Positions 8,860-18,292 of a DNA stretch of 64,000 nt are shown here, in pieces. Both the position numbers and the translations under genes were made by a program. A model generated the notes under the pieces. It searched no databases. It saw only the letters and a program-made list of their open reading frames with translations, and had not been told where the DNA came from. The stretch comes from Marisalimonas marina. GTDB lineage: Bacteria; Pseudomonadota; Alphaproteobacteria; Puniceispirillales; Marisalimonadaceae. The stretch covers positions 62,001 through 126,000 of the forward strand of contig JAYPPH010000005.1 of assembly GCA_038131365.1 (NCBI GenBank). The letters run 5' to 3'. Every line of letters begins with the position of its first letter. The first letter of the stretch is position 1.

Positions 8860-9390
8860 TTATTTTTTACCTAATCTAACCGAGATCATTTTATCTGGAT
8901 TTCTTGGTGGTTCTCCTACTGCAAGCTTTTCTACTGCTTCCATTCCAGATACAACTTGTCCCCAAACAGTATATTGCCCTGTAAGGTGACTACATCCATC
9001 AAAGCAGATAAAGAATTGACTATCACCACTATCCGGGTTCATAGATCTAGCCATTCCAACAGTACCATATTTATACTCATAATCTGAAAATTCTGCTTTT
9101 AGGTTTTTTCCTGAACCTCCAGTACCATTCCCATCTGGGTCACCAGTTTGAGCCATGAAACCAGAAATAACTCTATGAAATATGATCCCATCATAAAAAC
9201 CTTTTTTTACAAGTTCTTTAATTCTTTTGACGTGGTTAGGGGCAATTTTGGGAAGCGTTTCAATAATTACATTTCCCTGCGAAGTTTCTATAGTAATAAA
9301 TTTACTATTATTTGCTGAAGCTTTTTTTACTGGTTTTACCATAGTTACACACATTACCCCTAAAATAACGATTATAAATTTTTTAAACAT
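8860..9390 (-). CDS. Periplasmic cyclophilin-type peptidyl-prolyl isomerase
   Basis: Catalyses cis-trans isomerisation of X-Pro bonds. A signal peptide covers residues 1-26 with a likely AxA cleavage site (ASA followed by NN), so the mature enzyme would be periplasmic. The cyclophilin core shows FHRVISGFMAQTGDPDGNGT with the catalytic Arg and the usual Phe and Gln; GTVGMARSMNPDSGDSQFFI; and a tryptophan in QYTVWGQV. It is a compact 150-residue cyclophilin of the bacterial PpiA/PpiB type. The neighbouring Usp gene is on the same strand 60 bp upstream. Confidence 0.92.
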   Translation of the reverse strand: MFKKFIIVILGVMCVTMVKPVKKASANNSKFITIETSQGNVIIETLPKIAPNHVKRIKELVKKGFYDGIIFHRVISGFMAQTGDPDGNGTGGSGKNLKAEFSDYEYKYGTVGMARSMNPDSGDSQFFICFDGCSHLTGQYTVWGQVVSGMEAVEKLAVGEPPRNPDKMISVRLGKK

Positions 9391-9450
9391 GACACTCTCT
9401 TTTGATTACAATTACATATAAAGTTTGAATGATTTAAATCAACAAATTTC

Positions 9451-9957
9451 TTAAATTAATGCGTCAATCTGCTCATCGGATAAATTTCCTGGAACTATTG
9501 TAATTGGTACCCTGCATAAATTACTTCCTTTATTAATAATATAATTTATAAGTGGCCCCGGGTTGCCATGCTCAGTTGATACACCTAAAACTAAAACTCT
9601 TATGGCTTCTTCTGTATTGATTAAATTAAATAACTCTTCATGAATAATGCCCTTTCTGACAAATGTCTTAGGTTTAGGAGCGCCCAATGTTTCACAATAT
9701 TGACTTAATTCTTGGAGTAATTCTTTACTGGCTTGCTCAGTTTCCTTTTCCATAATTTCTGTAACACCACCCCATAATTGTCCCTCAACAGGTTCAATGC
9801 ACCTAAATAGGGCAAGTTCTCCCCCAGCTGTTGCTGCTCTTCTGGCTGCGTAGTATATCGCTTGATGTAATTCTTTAGAATCATCTGCTACAACTAGAAA
9901 CAACCTATTACTTTTTTTAATATTCTTTTTTTTATTAATATTTTGTTTTTTGCTCAT
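9451..9957 (-). CDS. Universal stress protein (UspA) family protein
   Basis: A single-domain Usp protein of 168 aa with a lysine- and asparagine-rich N-terminal tail (2-15). LFLVVADDSKELHQAIYYA is the first strand and helix, with the Asp that binds nucleotide in ATP-type Usps. The C-terminal part, VLVLGVSTEHGNPGPLINYI, carries a GxxxxGx(8-9)G-like loop only loosely, so ATP binding is uncertain. It is a member of the alphaproteobacterial Usp group. Same strand, 10 bp downstream of the TIGR02186 gene, so probably in the operon that starts with the TSUP permease. Confidence 0.82.
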   Translation of the reverse strand: MSKKQNINKKKNIKKSNRLFLVVADDSKELHQAIYYAARRAATAGGELALFRCIEPVEGQLWGGVTEIMEKETEQASKELLQELSQYCETLGAPKPKTFVRKGIIHEELFNLINTEEAIRVLVLGVSTEHGNPGPLINYIINKGSNLCRVPITIVPGNLSDEQIDALI

Positions 9958-9967
9958 TAATTCACTC

Positions 9968-10720
9968 TTAAAATCTTCTAAAAATCAAGCTTGTACCCCA
10001 ACCGATTAAAACAGCTAATAAAACTGCAAAAATACCATAAAGAGTTGAATAATTATCTGCTATTTTATATATCTCGGCACTAAATCCGGATTTAGAAACA
10101 TTAATAGTATTTTTTTCTTTAGATATAAGTTCACCATTTCTATAATGCAATATTTTCACATCAAACTCTCCTACAACAACGTTAGAAGGTAATCTTAAAT
10201 ATGATCTAAATAAGGCGTTTTTATTCAGAGTTACTGAGTTTTCATTAATACTCCATAATTTAGACTTAATCATATTTCTTGTTAATGCTTCTCGCCAAGT
10301 TTTATCATCAACAATCTTCGTTCCTGGTTGTATCCTCACATTTAAGTTATTTAGACCAATTTGAGACAATTTTTGAGTTTTTTTATCTAAAATTTCATCT
10401 ATAGGTCTGTTTGATGATATGCTAAAATATTTTGGAGTATTAATATAATTTACTTTCTTAGTATTAATCCACATTCCAAAAATTTTTTCTTTTTTCTGGA
10501 TAGTTACTAATCCTTTAGGGCCAGTAACAACTACAATTATATCATCACCCTTTTTGCCATCGTAAGCTCCAAATAATAGTATTTTAGCCCCTAAAAAGTT
10601 TGTAGAAATTTCAACATTTCCTTGCGATAAATCTGCTACAATTTCATTTTCAGTTTTAGCTTCAAATGGTATCGATAGCGTTAAAGAAATTAAAAAGAGA
10701 TAGAATATTAAATGCTTCAC
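9968..10720 (-). CDS. TIGR02186 / Alph_Pro_TM family transmembrane protein
   Basis: A 250-aa protein with a signal peptide (1-20), a large periplasmic domain and one C-terminal transmembrane helix (about 226-247). GNVEISTNFLGAKILLFGAY is the family's typical opening. The family (PF09608) is found in Alphaproteobacteria, often next to a TauE/SafE permease, and its role is not established. Here it follows the permease by 7 bp on the same strand, matching that pairing. A role as periplasmic partner of the permease is inference. Confidence 0.82.
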   Translation of the reverse strand: MKHLIFYLFLISLTLSIPFEAKTENEIVADLSQGNVEISTNFLGAKILLFGAYDGKKGDDIIVVVTGPKGLVTIQKKEKIFGMWINTKKVNYINTPKYFSISSNRPIDEILDKKTQKLSQIGLNNLNVRIQPGTKIVDDKTWREALTRNMIKSKLWSINENSVTLNKNALFRSYLRLPSNVVVGEFDVKILHYRNGELISKEKNTINVSKSGFSAEIYKIADNYSTLYGIFAVLLAVLIGWGTSLIFRRF

Positions 10721-10727
10721 AATTATC

Positions 10728-11642
10728 CTACCTACTAATAGTAATTGAAAAAAGGTCAGATGGTACAGTTACTAGGTCAGATAACAACTTAAGACTAACT
10801 AAAATAATAATCATAGATAATATTAATCTTAAGTACTCACCTTTTAGAATATTACTAAACTTTGCACCGATTTGAACTCCTATGACAGAACCAAATAAGA
10901 GTATTGTTGCTAAAACGATGTCTACAGTTTGGTTCTGTGATGCTTGTAAAATTGTTGTGTTTGCAGCAATAAATATGATCTGAAATAAAGAGGTTCCAAC
11001 AACTAATGAGGTTGGCATTCCTAAAAGATAAATCATTGCAGGAACAATAATAAAACCTCCTCCTATGCCCATAATGGCAGCAAGTATTCCTACAATTACA
11101 CCAATTAAAATTGGAAGTAGTATAGATATATATAATTTTGATTTTCTAAATCTTGTTTTGAATGGAAGACCGTGAAGCCAATTATGTTGGTGTAATTTAC
11201 CTCGTGAGACTCTTCCTTTTCTTTTCCTGAATATTAACCTCGAGGACTCATATAACATTAATCCGCCTATTAAACTCAGAAAAATCACATAAGAAACTTT
11301 AATAACGAAATCTAATTGGCCTACTCTACCTAAAAAGTTAAATAGAATTACTCCAATAGAAGAACCTACAACGCCACCTACTAAAAGTACGCTTCCCATT
11401 TTAAAATCAACATTGCTTCTTTTCCAATGAGACAAGACACCAGAAACTGAAGGTCCAACAAGTTGGTTGGCGACAGAAGCAACGGCTACTGGAGGTGGGA
11501 TTCCTAAAAACATTAAAATAGGTGTTAATAAAAAACCTCCACCAACGCCCACCAAACCCATAATAAGGCCTAAGAAAGTGCCAACCCCTAAAATTGCTAA
11601 TGAGTGAATGGGTTGTTCAGCTATTGGGAGATATATATACAT
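10728..11642 (-). CDS. TSUP (TauE/SafE) family permease
   Basis: An inner-membrane transporter of about 304 aa with around eight hydrophobic helices in two similar halves. Each half opens with the family's glycine-rich signature: MGLVGVGGGFLLTP in the first and AAIMGIGGGFIIVP in the second. Family members export sulfite, sulfoacetate or related sulfur compounds. I choose the internal ATG that gives MYIYLPIAEQP, the usual N-terminus of this alphaproteobacterial subgroup; the upstream ATG at 11681 has no ribosome-binding site. It is first in a three-gene run with the TIGR02186 and Usp genes. Confidence 0.87.
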   Translation of the reverse strand: MYIYLPIAEQPIHSLAILGVGTFLGLIMGLVGVGGGFLLTPILMFLGIPPPVAVASVANQLVGPSVSGVLSHWKRSNVDFKMGSVLLVGGVVGSSIGVILFNFLGRVGQLDFVIKVSYVIFLSLIGGLMLYESSRLIFRKRKGRVSRGKLHQHNWLHGLPFKTRFRKSKLYISILLPILIGVIVGILAAIMGIGGGFIIVPAMIYLLGMPTSLVVGTSLFQIIFIAANTTILQASQNQTVDIVLATILLFGSVIGVQIGAKFSNILKGEYLRLILSMIIILVSLKLLSDLVTVPSDLFSITISR

Positions 11643-11718
11643 AGAGTTTTCTTTATAATTACTATATCTATAATAGTACATTATTTACATTTTAAAAATA
11701 ATTAATTCGAGTAAACCA

Positions 11719-12342
11719 TTGATCAATTTTATAACAAAAAATAATCTTATAAATTGTGTTTATAATGTAAGAAATGCTGGTGATAGAGATCGTTCAATTG
11801 GTCATTATTCTGAAGCAAGTGTAATGGTGTTATTTACAAATAATGAAGAGGAAAAAAATAATTCAATACTTATAATAAAAAGAAAAAGTAATCTTAGAAA
11901 GCACGCGGGGCAAATAGCTTTTCCTGGTGGAAGAAGAGAAAATACTGATAAAAATTTAGAAGAAACTGCCCAGAGAGAAACTGAAGAAGAAGTTAATATC
12001 TCAAGAGATAAATATGAAATTATTGGCCATTTTCCAAAATTTTATACTGGAACAGGATATGTCGTCACACCATTCTTAGGCATAATGGACAAAGACGTCG
12101 AACCACAAAAATTAATAAAACCTAATAGTGACGAGGTAGAAAAAATTTTGTTTGTAAAAGCCAATTTTTTGTTATCTCCTAAATACCAGATTAGAGAAAA
12201 GCCTCCTCTAGATTCAAGCATGCTCATGACTTGGAAAATAAAATATGGTACTGAAAATATATGGGGATTGACAGCTAGAGTATTAGTAACAATTTCTGCT
12301 GGATTAGGTTTAAGGGAGTTTCCGCCATGCGACGATATTTAA
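11719..12342 (+). CDS. CoA pyrophosphatase-type Nudix hydrolase (NudL-like)
   Basis: Hydrolyses a nucleoside diphosphate linked to X, most likely CoA or its derivatives. The CoA-specific motif is visible as RKSNLRKHAGQIAFPGG, immediately followed by the Nudix box GGRREN...ETAQRETEEEVNI. The metal-binding Glu residues of the box are present, but the Gly near its end is Asn. The start is TTG at 11719, as no ATG in frame gives the full domain; the ribosome-binding site is weak. In many Alphaproteobacteria this gene is followed by a DUF6111 gene and cca, as here. Length 207 aa is normal. Confidence 0.86.
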   Translation: MINFITKNNLINCVYNVRNAGDRDRSIGHYSEASVMVLFTNNEEEKNNSILIIKRKSNLRKHAGQIAFPGGRRENTDKNLEETAQRETEEEVNISRDKYEIIGHFPKFYTGTGYVVTPFLGIMDKDVEPQKLIKPNSDEVEKILFVKANFLLSPKYQIREKPPLDSSMLMTWKIKYGTENIWGLTARVLVTISAGLGLREFPPCDDI

Positions 12343-12581
12343 TAATATTTTTAGCTGTAATATTTTCAGTTATTCTTTTTTTTCTAACAAAGTATCTTTT
12401 ACAGAGAATGACCGTAAACAATTCAGTTTTTTTTGCTTCTTTAACAAGTGTTATAGGTTTTTGTATTTTTCTTCTATTTGGTTTTTTATATCTTGAGTCA
12501 AATGCTTTTGATCCAAGTTATTCTTATAGTCCTCCATCAATAATAGATGGCAAAGTTAAAGATGGAAGTTTTTCAAAATAA
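12327..12581 (+). CDS. DUF6111-like small membrane protein
   Basis: An 84-aa protein with two membrane segments (about 5-24 and 34-55) and a short tail, SYSPPSIIDGKVKDGSF, that resembles the proline- and glycine-containing tail of DUF6111 proteins. It overlaps the Nudix gene by 16 bases and ends two bases before the cca start, so the three genes form one transcription unit. The function is unknown. The family call rests on context and the tail, not on a search. Confidence 0.65.
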   Translation: MRRYLIIFLAVIFSVILFFLTKYLLQRMTVNNSVFFASLTSVIGFCIFLLFGFLYLESNAFDPSYSYSPPSIIDGKVKDGSFSK

Positions 12582-12582
12582 A

Positions 12583-13931
12583 ATGACAAAGGTTTTAAGT
12601 TATACCTCAAGACATAATCAAATTTTTTCTTAAAAATAAAAATGTTAAAGAGATTTTTAACATTGTAAAAAGTATTGATGTAAAAATATGGATTGTTGGA
12701 GGAGCGATTAGAGATTATCTTTCAAATTATCCAGTAAAAGATATAGATTTTGTCATTAATATTGATATCAACTCGTTTATAAAAAAAATTAATGACAAGA
12801 AAATTAAAGTTCATAAAAAAAATATCAAATACCATACAATCTCTATTATTTTGGATAATAACGAATACCAAATAACCAGTTTAAGAAAAGATGTTAAAAC
12901 TTTTGGGAGATCTGCTGTTGTTGGTTTTGTAAACTCTATTGGCATTGATGCTAAAAGAAGAGATTTTACAATAAATGCTTTATATTTAGATTATGAGGGT
13001 AATTTAGTAGACCCTTATGATGGTTATAAGGATATAATTAATAAAAATTTAAAATTTGTAGGTAATCCAATTGAGAGGATCAAAGAGGATTACCTGAGAC
13101 TTTTTAGGTATTGTCGTTTTTATGGTAAATACTCAAGGTTTGATGATCTAAATAAGTCACGACATCAGGTATTAAAATTAGTAAATAATATTAAAATTTT
13201 ATCTAATAAAGAATTATAGATGAATTTTTAAAAATTCTTTTAGAAGACAATGTTGACTATTGTTTAGCTAAAATGAAAGAGTTAGATTTAGATAAGTATA
13301 TCTTTATAAATACTCAAAATAATCAAAGAATCAGAAAACATACTGGTTTTAAAATCAAGAGCTTTTCAAAAATTAAGCAAATAAAGTTATATGCCAAAGA
13401 AGTACTTCAATATGAAAAGCTTGATTTAAACTGTGTATTAATTCCTCATTTATATGACTTAAAGCTGAAGGATATAATTATTGATAGATTTCAATTTAAT
13501 AAACAAAAAATTAAATATTTGAATTTTATTAAAATAATTAAGAATTTTAATTTTTTTATAGACCATAATTACTTTAAACAAATGACTTTGAAAGAAAAAG
13601 AAATTAAAATTTTACAGTTTGTTTGGGAATGTAGGGTAAAGGGGATTTTAATAATAAAACTATTTTTAAGAATGATAGAATACCATTTAATTGGTATAAA
13701 TTAGCTTTACTTCATATTCTACCAGTCAAAATAATTGATCAATTAGATTTTAATAAATTAGTTTGGCCAACTTTCCCATTATCTAGGCAAGAAATTAGAT
13801 TATTGGAACCTGGACTTAATCATCAAGAAGAAAATAATTTATTGTATAAATCAGAAGAATTCTGGGTTAAGAATGATTTTAAAAATTCAAATAAAGATCT
13901 TTTAAATTTTGTCACCAAATTATCAAAATGA
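12583..13931 (+). pseudogene. cca: CCA tRNA nucleotidyltransferase / poly(A) polymerase family (three frameshifts)
   Basis: Would add CCA to tRNA 3' ends. The coding sequence can be followed from ATG at 12583 to TGA at 13929-13931 only by correcting three single-base indels: one extra base near 12597, one missing A near 13210 (run AAA) and one missing G near 13640 (run GGGG). The reassembled protein is about 449 aa. The nucleotidyltransferase head is clear: IWIVGGAIRDYL, the DID metal-binding motif in VKDIDFV, and KRRDFTINAL with the conserved Arg-Arg-Asp. RIKEDYLRLFRYCRF is the next family block. The C-terminal half is more divergent but collinear. Each fragment looks well conserved, which argues for sequencing error; a recent true pseudogene is the alternative. 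Confidence 0.85.
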
Positions 13932-13936
13932 AATAA

Positions 13937-14851
13937 ATGCCGATGAATATTAAATCAGAAATGCTTTTAAAATTGAAAAATCAAAAATCATGTCATGAGT
14001 TAGAAAAAATAAATTTCAAAAAACAAGAGGCAGCTAAATGGTTTGTTCATCTTAGAGATGAAATATGTAGATCATTTGAAGAGATTGAAAACACCTCTTC
14101 TAATAATGAAAAAACTTCCTTTGACCAAAAACAATGGAAAAGAGAAGGAGGAGGAGGCGGTGTTATTTCTGTCATGAAAGGTAATATTTTTGAAAAAGTT
14201 GGTGTCAATATTTCTACAGTTTATGGAGAGTTTTCAAAAGAATTTAGAAGTCAGATACCAGGTGCTGAAAAAAATGGTAAATTTTGGGCTTCAGGTATTT
14301 CTGTAGTTTCTCATATGTTTAACCCTTTCGTTCCTGCCGCTCATATGAACACAAGATTTCTTGTTACAGGTGAAGGAGAAAACCAAAAAATGTGGTTTGG
14401 CGGAGGAGGAGATCTCACACCTATATTTGAAGATTTAGAATCTAAGGAGATATTTCATCAGAGCTTTAAAGAAACTTGTGATAAATATAATCTCTCATAT
14501 TACCCCCAGTTTAAGAAATGGTGTGATGATTATTTTTATTTACCACATCGAAATGAGGCTAGGGGTGTCGGTGGTGTTTTTTTTGACTATTTATATAATG
14601 ATAATTGGGATCATGACTTTGCCTTTGTCAAAGATATAGGAAAAACTTTTTTATCATCATATTGTCAAATTATAAAAAATCGTTTTCTAACGAAATTTAA
14701 TGACAAAGATAAAGAAGATCAGTTGGTAAAAAGGGGAAGGTACGTTGAGTTTAATCTTTTGTATGATCGTGGTACGATGTTTGGTTTGAAAACAGGAGGA
14801 AATACTGAAGCAATTTTAATGAGTTTGCCTCCAAATGTAAGTTGGAAATAG
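13937..14851 (+). CDS. hemF: Oxygen-dependent coproporphyrinogen III oxidase
   Basis: Oxidatively decarboxylates coproporphyrinogen III to protoporphyrinogen IX in haem synthesis, using O2; cytoplasmic. At 304 aa it is full length. Family blocks: WKREGGGGGVISVMKG (about 71-86), SHMFNPFVPAAHMNTRF, MWFGGGGDLTP (155-165), FYLPHRNEARGVGG with the conserved His and Arg, and VEFNLLYDRGTMFGLKTGG near the C-terminus. It starts five bases after the cca stop. The first ATG (13937) and the ATG at 13943 are both possible; neither has a clear ribosome-binding site. Haem is needed by the bc1 complex encoded just downstream. Confidence 0.96.
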   Translation: MPMNIKSEMLLKLKNQKSCHELEKINFKKQEAAKWFVHLRDEICRSFEEIENTSSNNEKTSFDQKQWKREGGGGGVISVMKGNIFEKVGVNISTVYGEFSKEFRSQIPGAEKNGKFWASGISVVSHMFNPFVPAAHMNTRFLVTGEGENQKMWFGGGGDLTPIFEDLESKEIFHQSFKETCDKYNLSYYPQFKKWCDDYFYLPHRNEARGVGGVFFDYLYNDNWDHDFAFVKDIGKTFLSSYCQIIKNRFLTKFNDKDKEDQLVKRGRYVEFNLLYDRGTMFGLKTGGNTEAILMSLPPNVSWK

Positions 14852-14985
14852 TTATATTTGTCACTAATATTTTCAAATAATATCTCATTAATTTAATTGT
14901 CAAAAAATTATAATTAGAACAGAAAAAGACTAGAATTTTTCTCAAAGAATGTTTATATAAATTATAACACTCTACAAGGATATTC

Positions 14986-15531
14986 ATGTCTACTAAATCT
15001 AATTCAAAAAGCAGCAAAGATGAGTCCAAAAGAGACTTTCTTATCGTTTCTACATATGCAATGGCTGGGGTAGGTGCAGCCTCATTCGCTTGGCCATTAA
15101 TTGATCAAATGAACCCTGCAGCTGACACTCTAGCCTTAGCATCTACAGAGATAGATTTATCTTCTTTAGAAGAAGGTCAAGCTATTACTGTTCAATGGAG
15201 AGGTAAACCTGTTTTTGTACGTCATAGAACAGCCGAAGAAATCAAAAAAGCTAGAGAAGTTTCTTTAGAAGAAATGAGAGATCCTGAGTTGGACGAGGAA
15301 CGTGTAAGTAATGAAAAATATATTGTTTTGGTAGGTGTTTGTACTCATTTAGGGTGCGTGCCTCTCGGACAAAAATCTGGTGATGTTAAAGGGCAATATG
15401 GTGGTTGGTTTTGCCCATGTCATGGTTCTCATTATGATCATTCAGGTAGAATTAGAAAAGGCCCTGCACCAACTAATTTAGAAGTTCCAAATTATAAATT
15501 TTTATCAGATACCATCATTAAAATTGGTTAA
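14986..15531 (+). CDS. petA: Ubiquinol-cytochrome c reductase iron-sulfur (Rieske) subunit
   Basis: Rieske [2Fe-2S] subunit of the cytochrome bc1 complex, taking the first electron from ubiquinol at the periplasmic face. The N-terminal segment KRDFLIVSTYAMAGVGAASF is a Tat-like signal anchor in which the twin arginines read Lys-Arg. The cluster-binding motifs CTHLGC (about 124-129) and CPCHGSHYD (about 144-152) are complete. Length 181 aa is typical. It opens the petABC operon, 134 bp after hemF; ACAAGGA precedes the ATG. Confidence 0.97.
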   Translation: MSTKSNSKSSKDESKRDFLIVSTYAMAGVGAASFAWPLIDQMNPAADTLALASTEIDLSSLEEGQAITVQWRGKPVFVRHRTAEEIKKAREVSLEEMRDPELDEERVSNEKYIVLVGVCTHLGCVPLGQKSGDVKGQYGGWFCPCHGSHYDHSGRIRKGPAPTNLEVPNYKFLSDTIIKIG

Positions 15532-15573
15532 ACCTTATAGTAAACACTTAAAAAATTTCACTAGGAGTAATTA

Positions 15574-16824
15574 ATGTCAAAATCTAAATTCAAGAACCCT
15601 GTAGTTAAGTGGATTGATTATAGATTACCAATATTTTCTTTTATGGATCATGAACTTAATCATTATCCAACCCCCAAGAATTTAAATTATTTTTGGAATT
15701 TTGGTTCATTGGCAGGAATTGCATTAGTAACAATGATTATAACTGGCATAGTTTTGTCAATGAACTATACACCTCACGTAGATTACGCCTTTGACTCTGT
15801 TGAAAGGATTATGCGTGACGTAAACCATGGATGGTTAATTAGATATATACACATGAATGGAGCAAGTTTCTTCTTCATAGTCGTTTATATTCATATATTT
15901 AGGGGTCTATATTATGGCTCTTATAAAGCACCACGAGAACTATTATGGATTTTAGGTGTTCTGATTTTATTATTAATGATGGCAACTGCTTTCATGGGTT
16001 ATGTTCTGCCATGGGGACAAATGAGTTTTTGGGGTGCAACTGTTATCACTAATTTGTTTTCAGCTATTCCTGTGGTAGGTGAAAGTATCGTGACTTGGTT
16101 GTGGGGTGGTTTTTCTGTCGACAACTCAACCTTGAATAGATTTTTTTCCCTTCATTTTGTTCTTCCATTTGTTATCGTAGGTGTAGTTATTTTACACCTT
16201 GTAGCATTACATAGGTTTGGGTCTAATAACCCAATTGGAATAGATGTTAAGGGAACACAAGACACACTCCCTTTCAATCCTTACTATACCATTAAAGATT
16301 TGTTTGGCCTGGGTGTTTTCTTAACCTTGTTTGCGGCTGCAGTATTTTTCTTTCCTAATTTTATGGGGCATCCAGATAACTATATAGAAGCTGACCCGCT
16401 AGTAACTCCAGCCCACATTGTTCCTGAGTGGTATTTTCTACCATTTTACGCAATTTTAAGAGCTATTCCTGATAAGCTTGGTGGCGTTTTGTTTATGTTT
16501 GGTTCCATAGCAGTATTGTTTATATTACCTTGGTTAGATAGATCACCAGTTAGATCCTCTCAATTTAGACCTATTTTTAAAATTTTCTTTTGGATACTTT
16601 TGTTAGATTGTATTTTGCTAGGCTATTTAGGCGCAATGCCTGCCGAAGGTATTTATGTAACATTATCTAGAATAGCTACAGCTTATTACTTTTTTCATTT
16701 CTTGGTTCTGTTTCCATTACTTCCTTACATTGAAAAAACTAAACCTCTACCGATTTCTATTTCTGAACCTGTTTTAAGTGGAGGGGCAACTGCCTCGGCT
16801 TACGCTGCTAGGGAGAAAAAATAA
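15574..16824 (+). CDS. petB: Cytochrome b subunit of the bc1 complex
   Basis: Membrane core of complex III, carrying the two b haems and both quinone sites. The 416 aa protein has eight hydrophobic helices and is full length, without the b6/subunit IV split. Signatures: NYFWNFGSLAGIAL, HMNGASFFFIVVYIHIFRG with haem-binding His residues, GYVLPWGQMSFWGATVITN at the Qo site, LHFVLPFVIVGVVILHLVALH with the second His pair, and the PEWYF motif at Qo. The Ala-rich tail is variable. GGAG precedes the ATG. It is the middle gene of the operon. Confidence 0.98.
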   Translation: MSKSKFKNPVVKWIDYRLPIFSFMDHELNHYPTPKNLNYFWNFGSLAGIALVTMIITGIVLSMNYTPHVDYAFDSVERIMRDVNHGWLIRYIHMNGASFFFIVVYIHIFRGLYYGSYKAPRELLWILGVLILLLMMATAFMGYVLPWGQMSFWGATVITNLFSAIPVVGESIVTWLWGGFSVDNSTLNRFFSLHFVLPFVIVGVVILHLVALHRFGSNNPIGIDVKGTQDTLPFNPYYTIKDLFGLGVFLTLFAAAVFFFPNFMGHPDNYIEADPLVTPAHIVPEWYFLPFYAILRAIPDKLGGVLFMFGSIAVLFILPWLDRSPVRSSQFRPIFKIFFWILLLDCILLGYLGAMPAEGIYVTLSRIATAYYFFHFLVLFPLLPYIEKTKPLPISISEPVLSGGATASAYAAREKK

Positions 16825-17616
16825 ATGTTAAATAAATTAATAAATTTTCTTTCTATGAGCATATGTAAATTTATTTTATTGACCGTTATGTGTTTGGCTC
16901 CTTTTTCCGCTTTTTCTGCTGGAGATAAAATTGAATATCCTAAGCAAGAATGGTCTTTTTCTGGTGTAATGGGAACTTTTGATCGTGCTTCTCAGCAGAG
17001 AGGTCTTCAAGTTTACAAAGAGGTTTGTTCTGGTTGTCATGGTTTGAGGCTTTTAGCTTATCGAAACCTCAAAGCAATTGGATATAACGATGATGAAATT
17101 AAAGCTTTTGCTGCAGAAAATAGTGTTAATACAGTTAACGATGAAGGGGAAACTGTTGAGAGGCCTGCACGTCCTAGTGATAAATTTGTGTCTCCCTACC
17201 CAAATGAACAAGCTGCTCGAGTAGCTAATGGAGGTGCATATCCACCGGATTTATCATTGATAATTAAGGCAAGGGCTGATGGTGCTAATTACCTTCATGC
17301 TTTACTTACTGGATATGTTGAAGCGCCTACTGGTAAGAAAGTTCCAGATGGCATGTATTATAATAAATACTATCCTGGTAATCTGATTGGGATGCCACAA
17401 CCTTTATACGACGATGGTGTTACATATGCTGATGGAACAAAGGCTTCTCCTGAACAAATGGCAAAAGATGTAACAGCCTTTCTAGCATGGGCAGCAGAAC
17501 CTGAATTAGAGGAAAGAAAAAGATTAGGCATTTCCGTTATATTATTTTTACTAGTGCTAACTCTGCTATCTTATTTTGCTATGAAACAAATTTGGGCACC
17601 AATTAAAAATAAATAA
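16825..17616 (+). CDS. petC: Cytochrome c1 subunit of the bc1 complex
   Basis: Covalent-haem subunit that passes electrons from the Rieske protein to soluble cytochrome c. A signal peptide (about 1-31, cleavage near AFSA) precedes the haem motif CSGCH (about 69-73). The Met ligand is in NLIGMPQPL (about 191), and a C-terminal helix (about 237-256) anchors the protein to the membrane. The 263 aa length is normal. It begins on the base after the petB stop and ends immediately before the stop of the convergent hydrolase gene, with no space for a terminator. Confidence 0.97.
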   Translation: MLNKLINFLSMSICKFILLTVMCLAPFSAFSAGDKIEYPKQEWSFSGVMGTFDRASQQRGLQVYKEVCSGCHGLRLLAYRNLKAIGYNDDEIKAFAAENSVNTVNDEGETVERPARPSDKFVSPYPNEQAARVANGGAYPPDLSLIIKARADGANYLHALLTGYVEAPTGKKVPDGMYYNKYYPGNLIGMPQPLYDDGVTYADGTKASPEQMAKDVTAFLAWAAEPELEERKRLGISVILFLLVLTLLSYFAMKQIWAPIKNK

Positions 17617-18281
17617 TTAAGAGAGATTCTTTTCTAAAAATTTAAGAGTTCTGTTTAAAGCTACCTTTGAACTTGTTTCATTGTACTGTTTTCTGTGATT
17701 ACAATTAAACCCATGGTCAGCTGGGTAGGTGTGGGTTTCTACTTTAGGTTTTGCTTCCTTAAATAATCTTACACTCTCTATAGGGATACCTTGATCTAAT
17801 TCTCCAAAATGGGTCAATACGTTGCATTTAGGTTCTAATTCTTTTAGGTTTGGAATATCCCCACCATAGTAACATATGGCTGCAGACAGGTTGTTATTTT
17901 CACAAGCTATTCTCCATGAGAGTGATCCTCCCCAACAATAACCAATTACACCGACCTTGCCAGCTGAGGAGACTACTGAAATTGCAGCTTCTATATCTTT
18001 AAGCGCGTTTTTATCACAGAGGCTTTTTAAGTTTCTTCCTTTTATTATACTTTTTTCATCATAACCAAGTTTTACATTTTTTTCACTTCTATCAAATAAG
18101 GAAGGTGCTATTGCAAGATAACCTTGATCTGCAAAAAATTTGTTATTTCTTGTATATGAGTATTGACTCCGAATATTTCTTGTAAGATTACAAGTCCAGC
18201 TTTTGGTTTGCCCTTAGGCTGTGATAAATAAGCTTCAAACAAATGATCATCTAATGATTTAATTTCTAAAAATTCACTCAT
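17617..18281 (-). pseudogene. Dienelactone hydrolase family protein (one frameshift)
   Basis: Would hydrolyse a lactone or ester using a Cys-His-Asp triad. The start is ATG at 18281 with a GGAGA site; translation runs MSEFLEIKSLDDHLFEAYL to GVNTHIQEITNF, then leaves frame at the A run at 18132-18137. Restoring one base gives continuous homology to the stop at 17617. The restored protein of about 221 aa has GYCWGGSLSW with the catalytic Cys, GELDQGIP with Asp, and ADHGFNC with His. All catalytic residues survive, so a base-calling error in the A run is more likely than decay. It converges on petC with no gap. Confidence 0.83.
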
Positions 18282-18292
18282 TTCATCTCCTT

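Noticed and set aside
12851..13219. A separate 122-aa gene
   Set aside because: It is the middle piece of cca; the nucleotidyltransferase motifs continue upstream in the same frame to about 12598.
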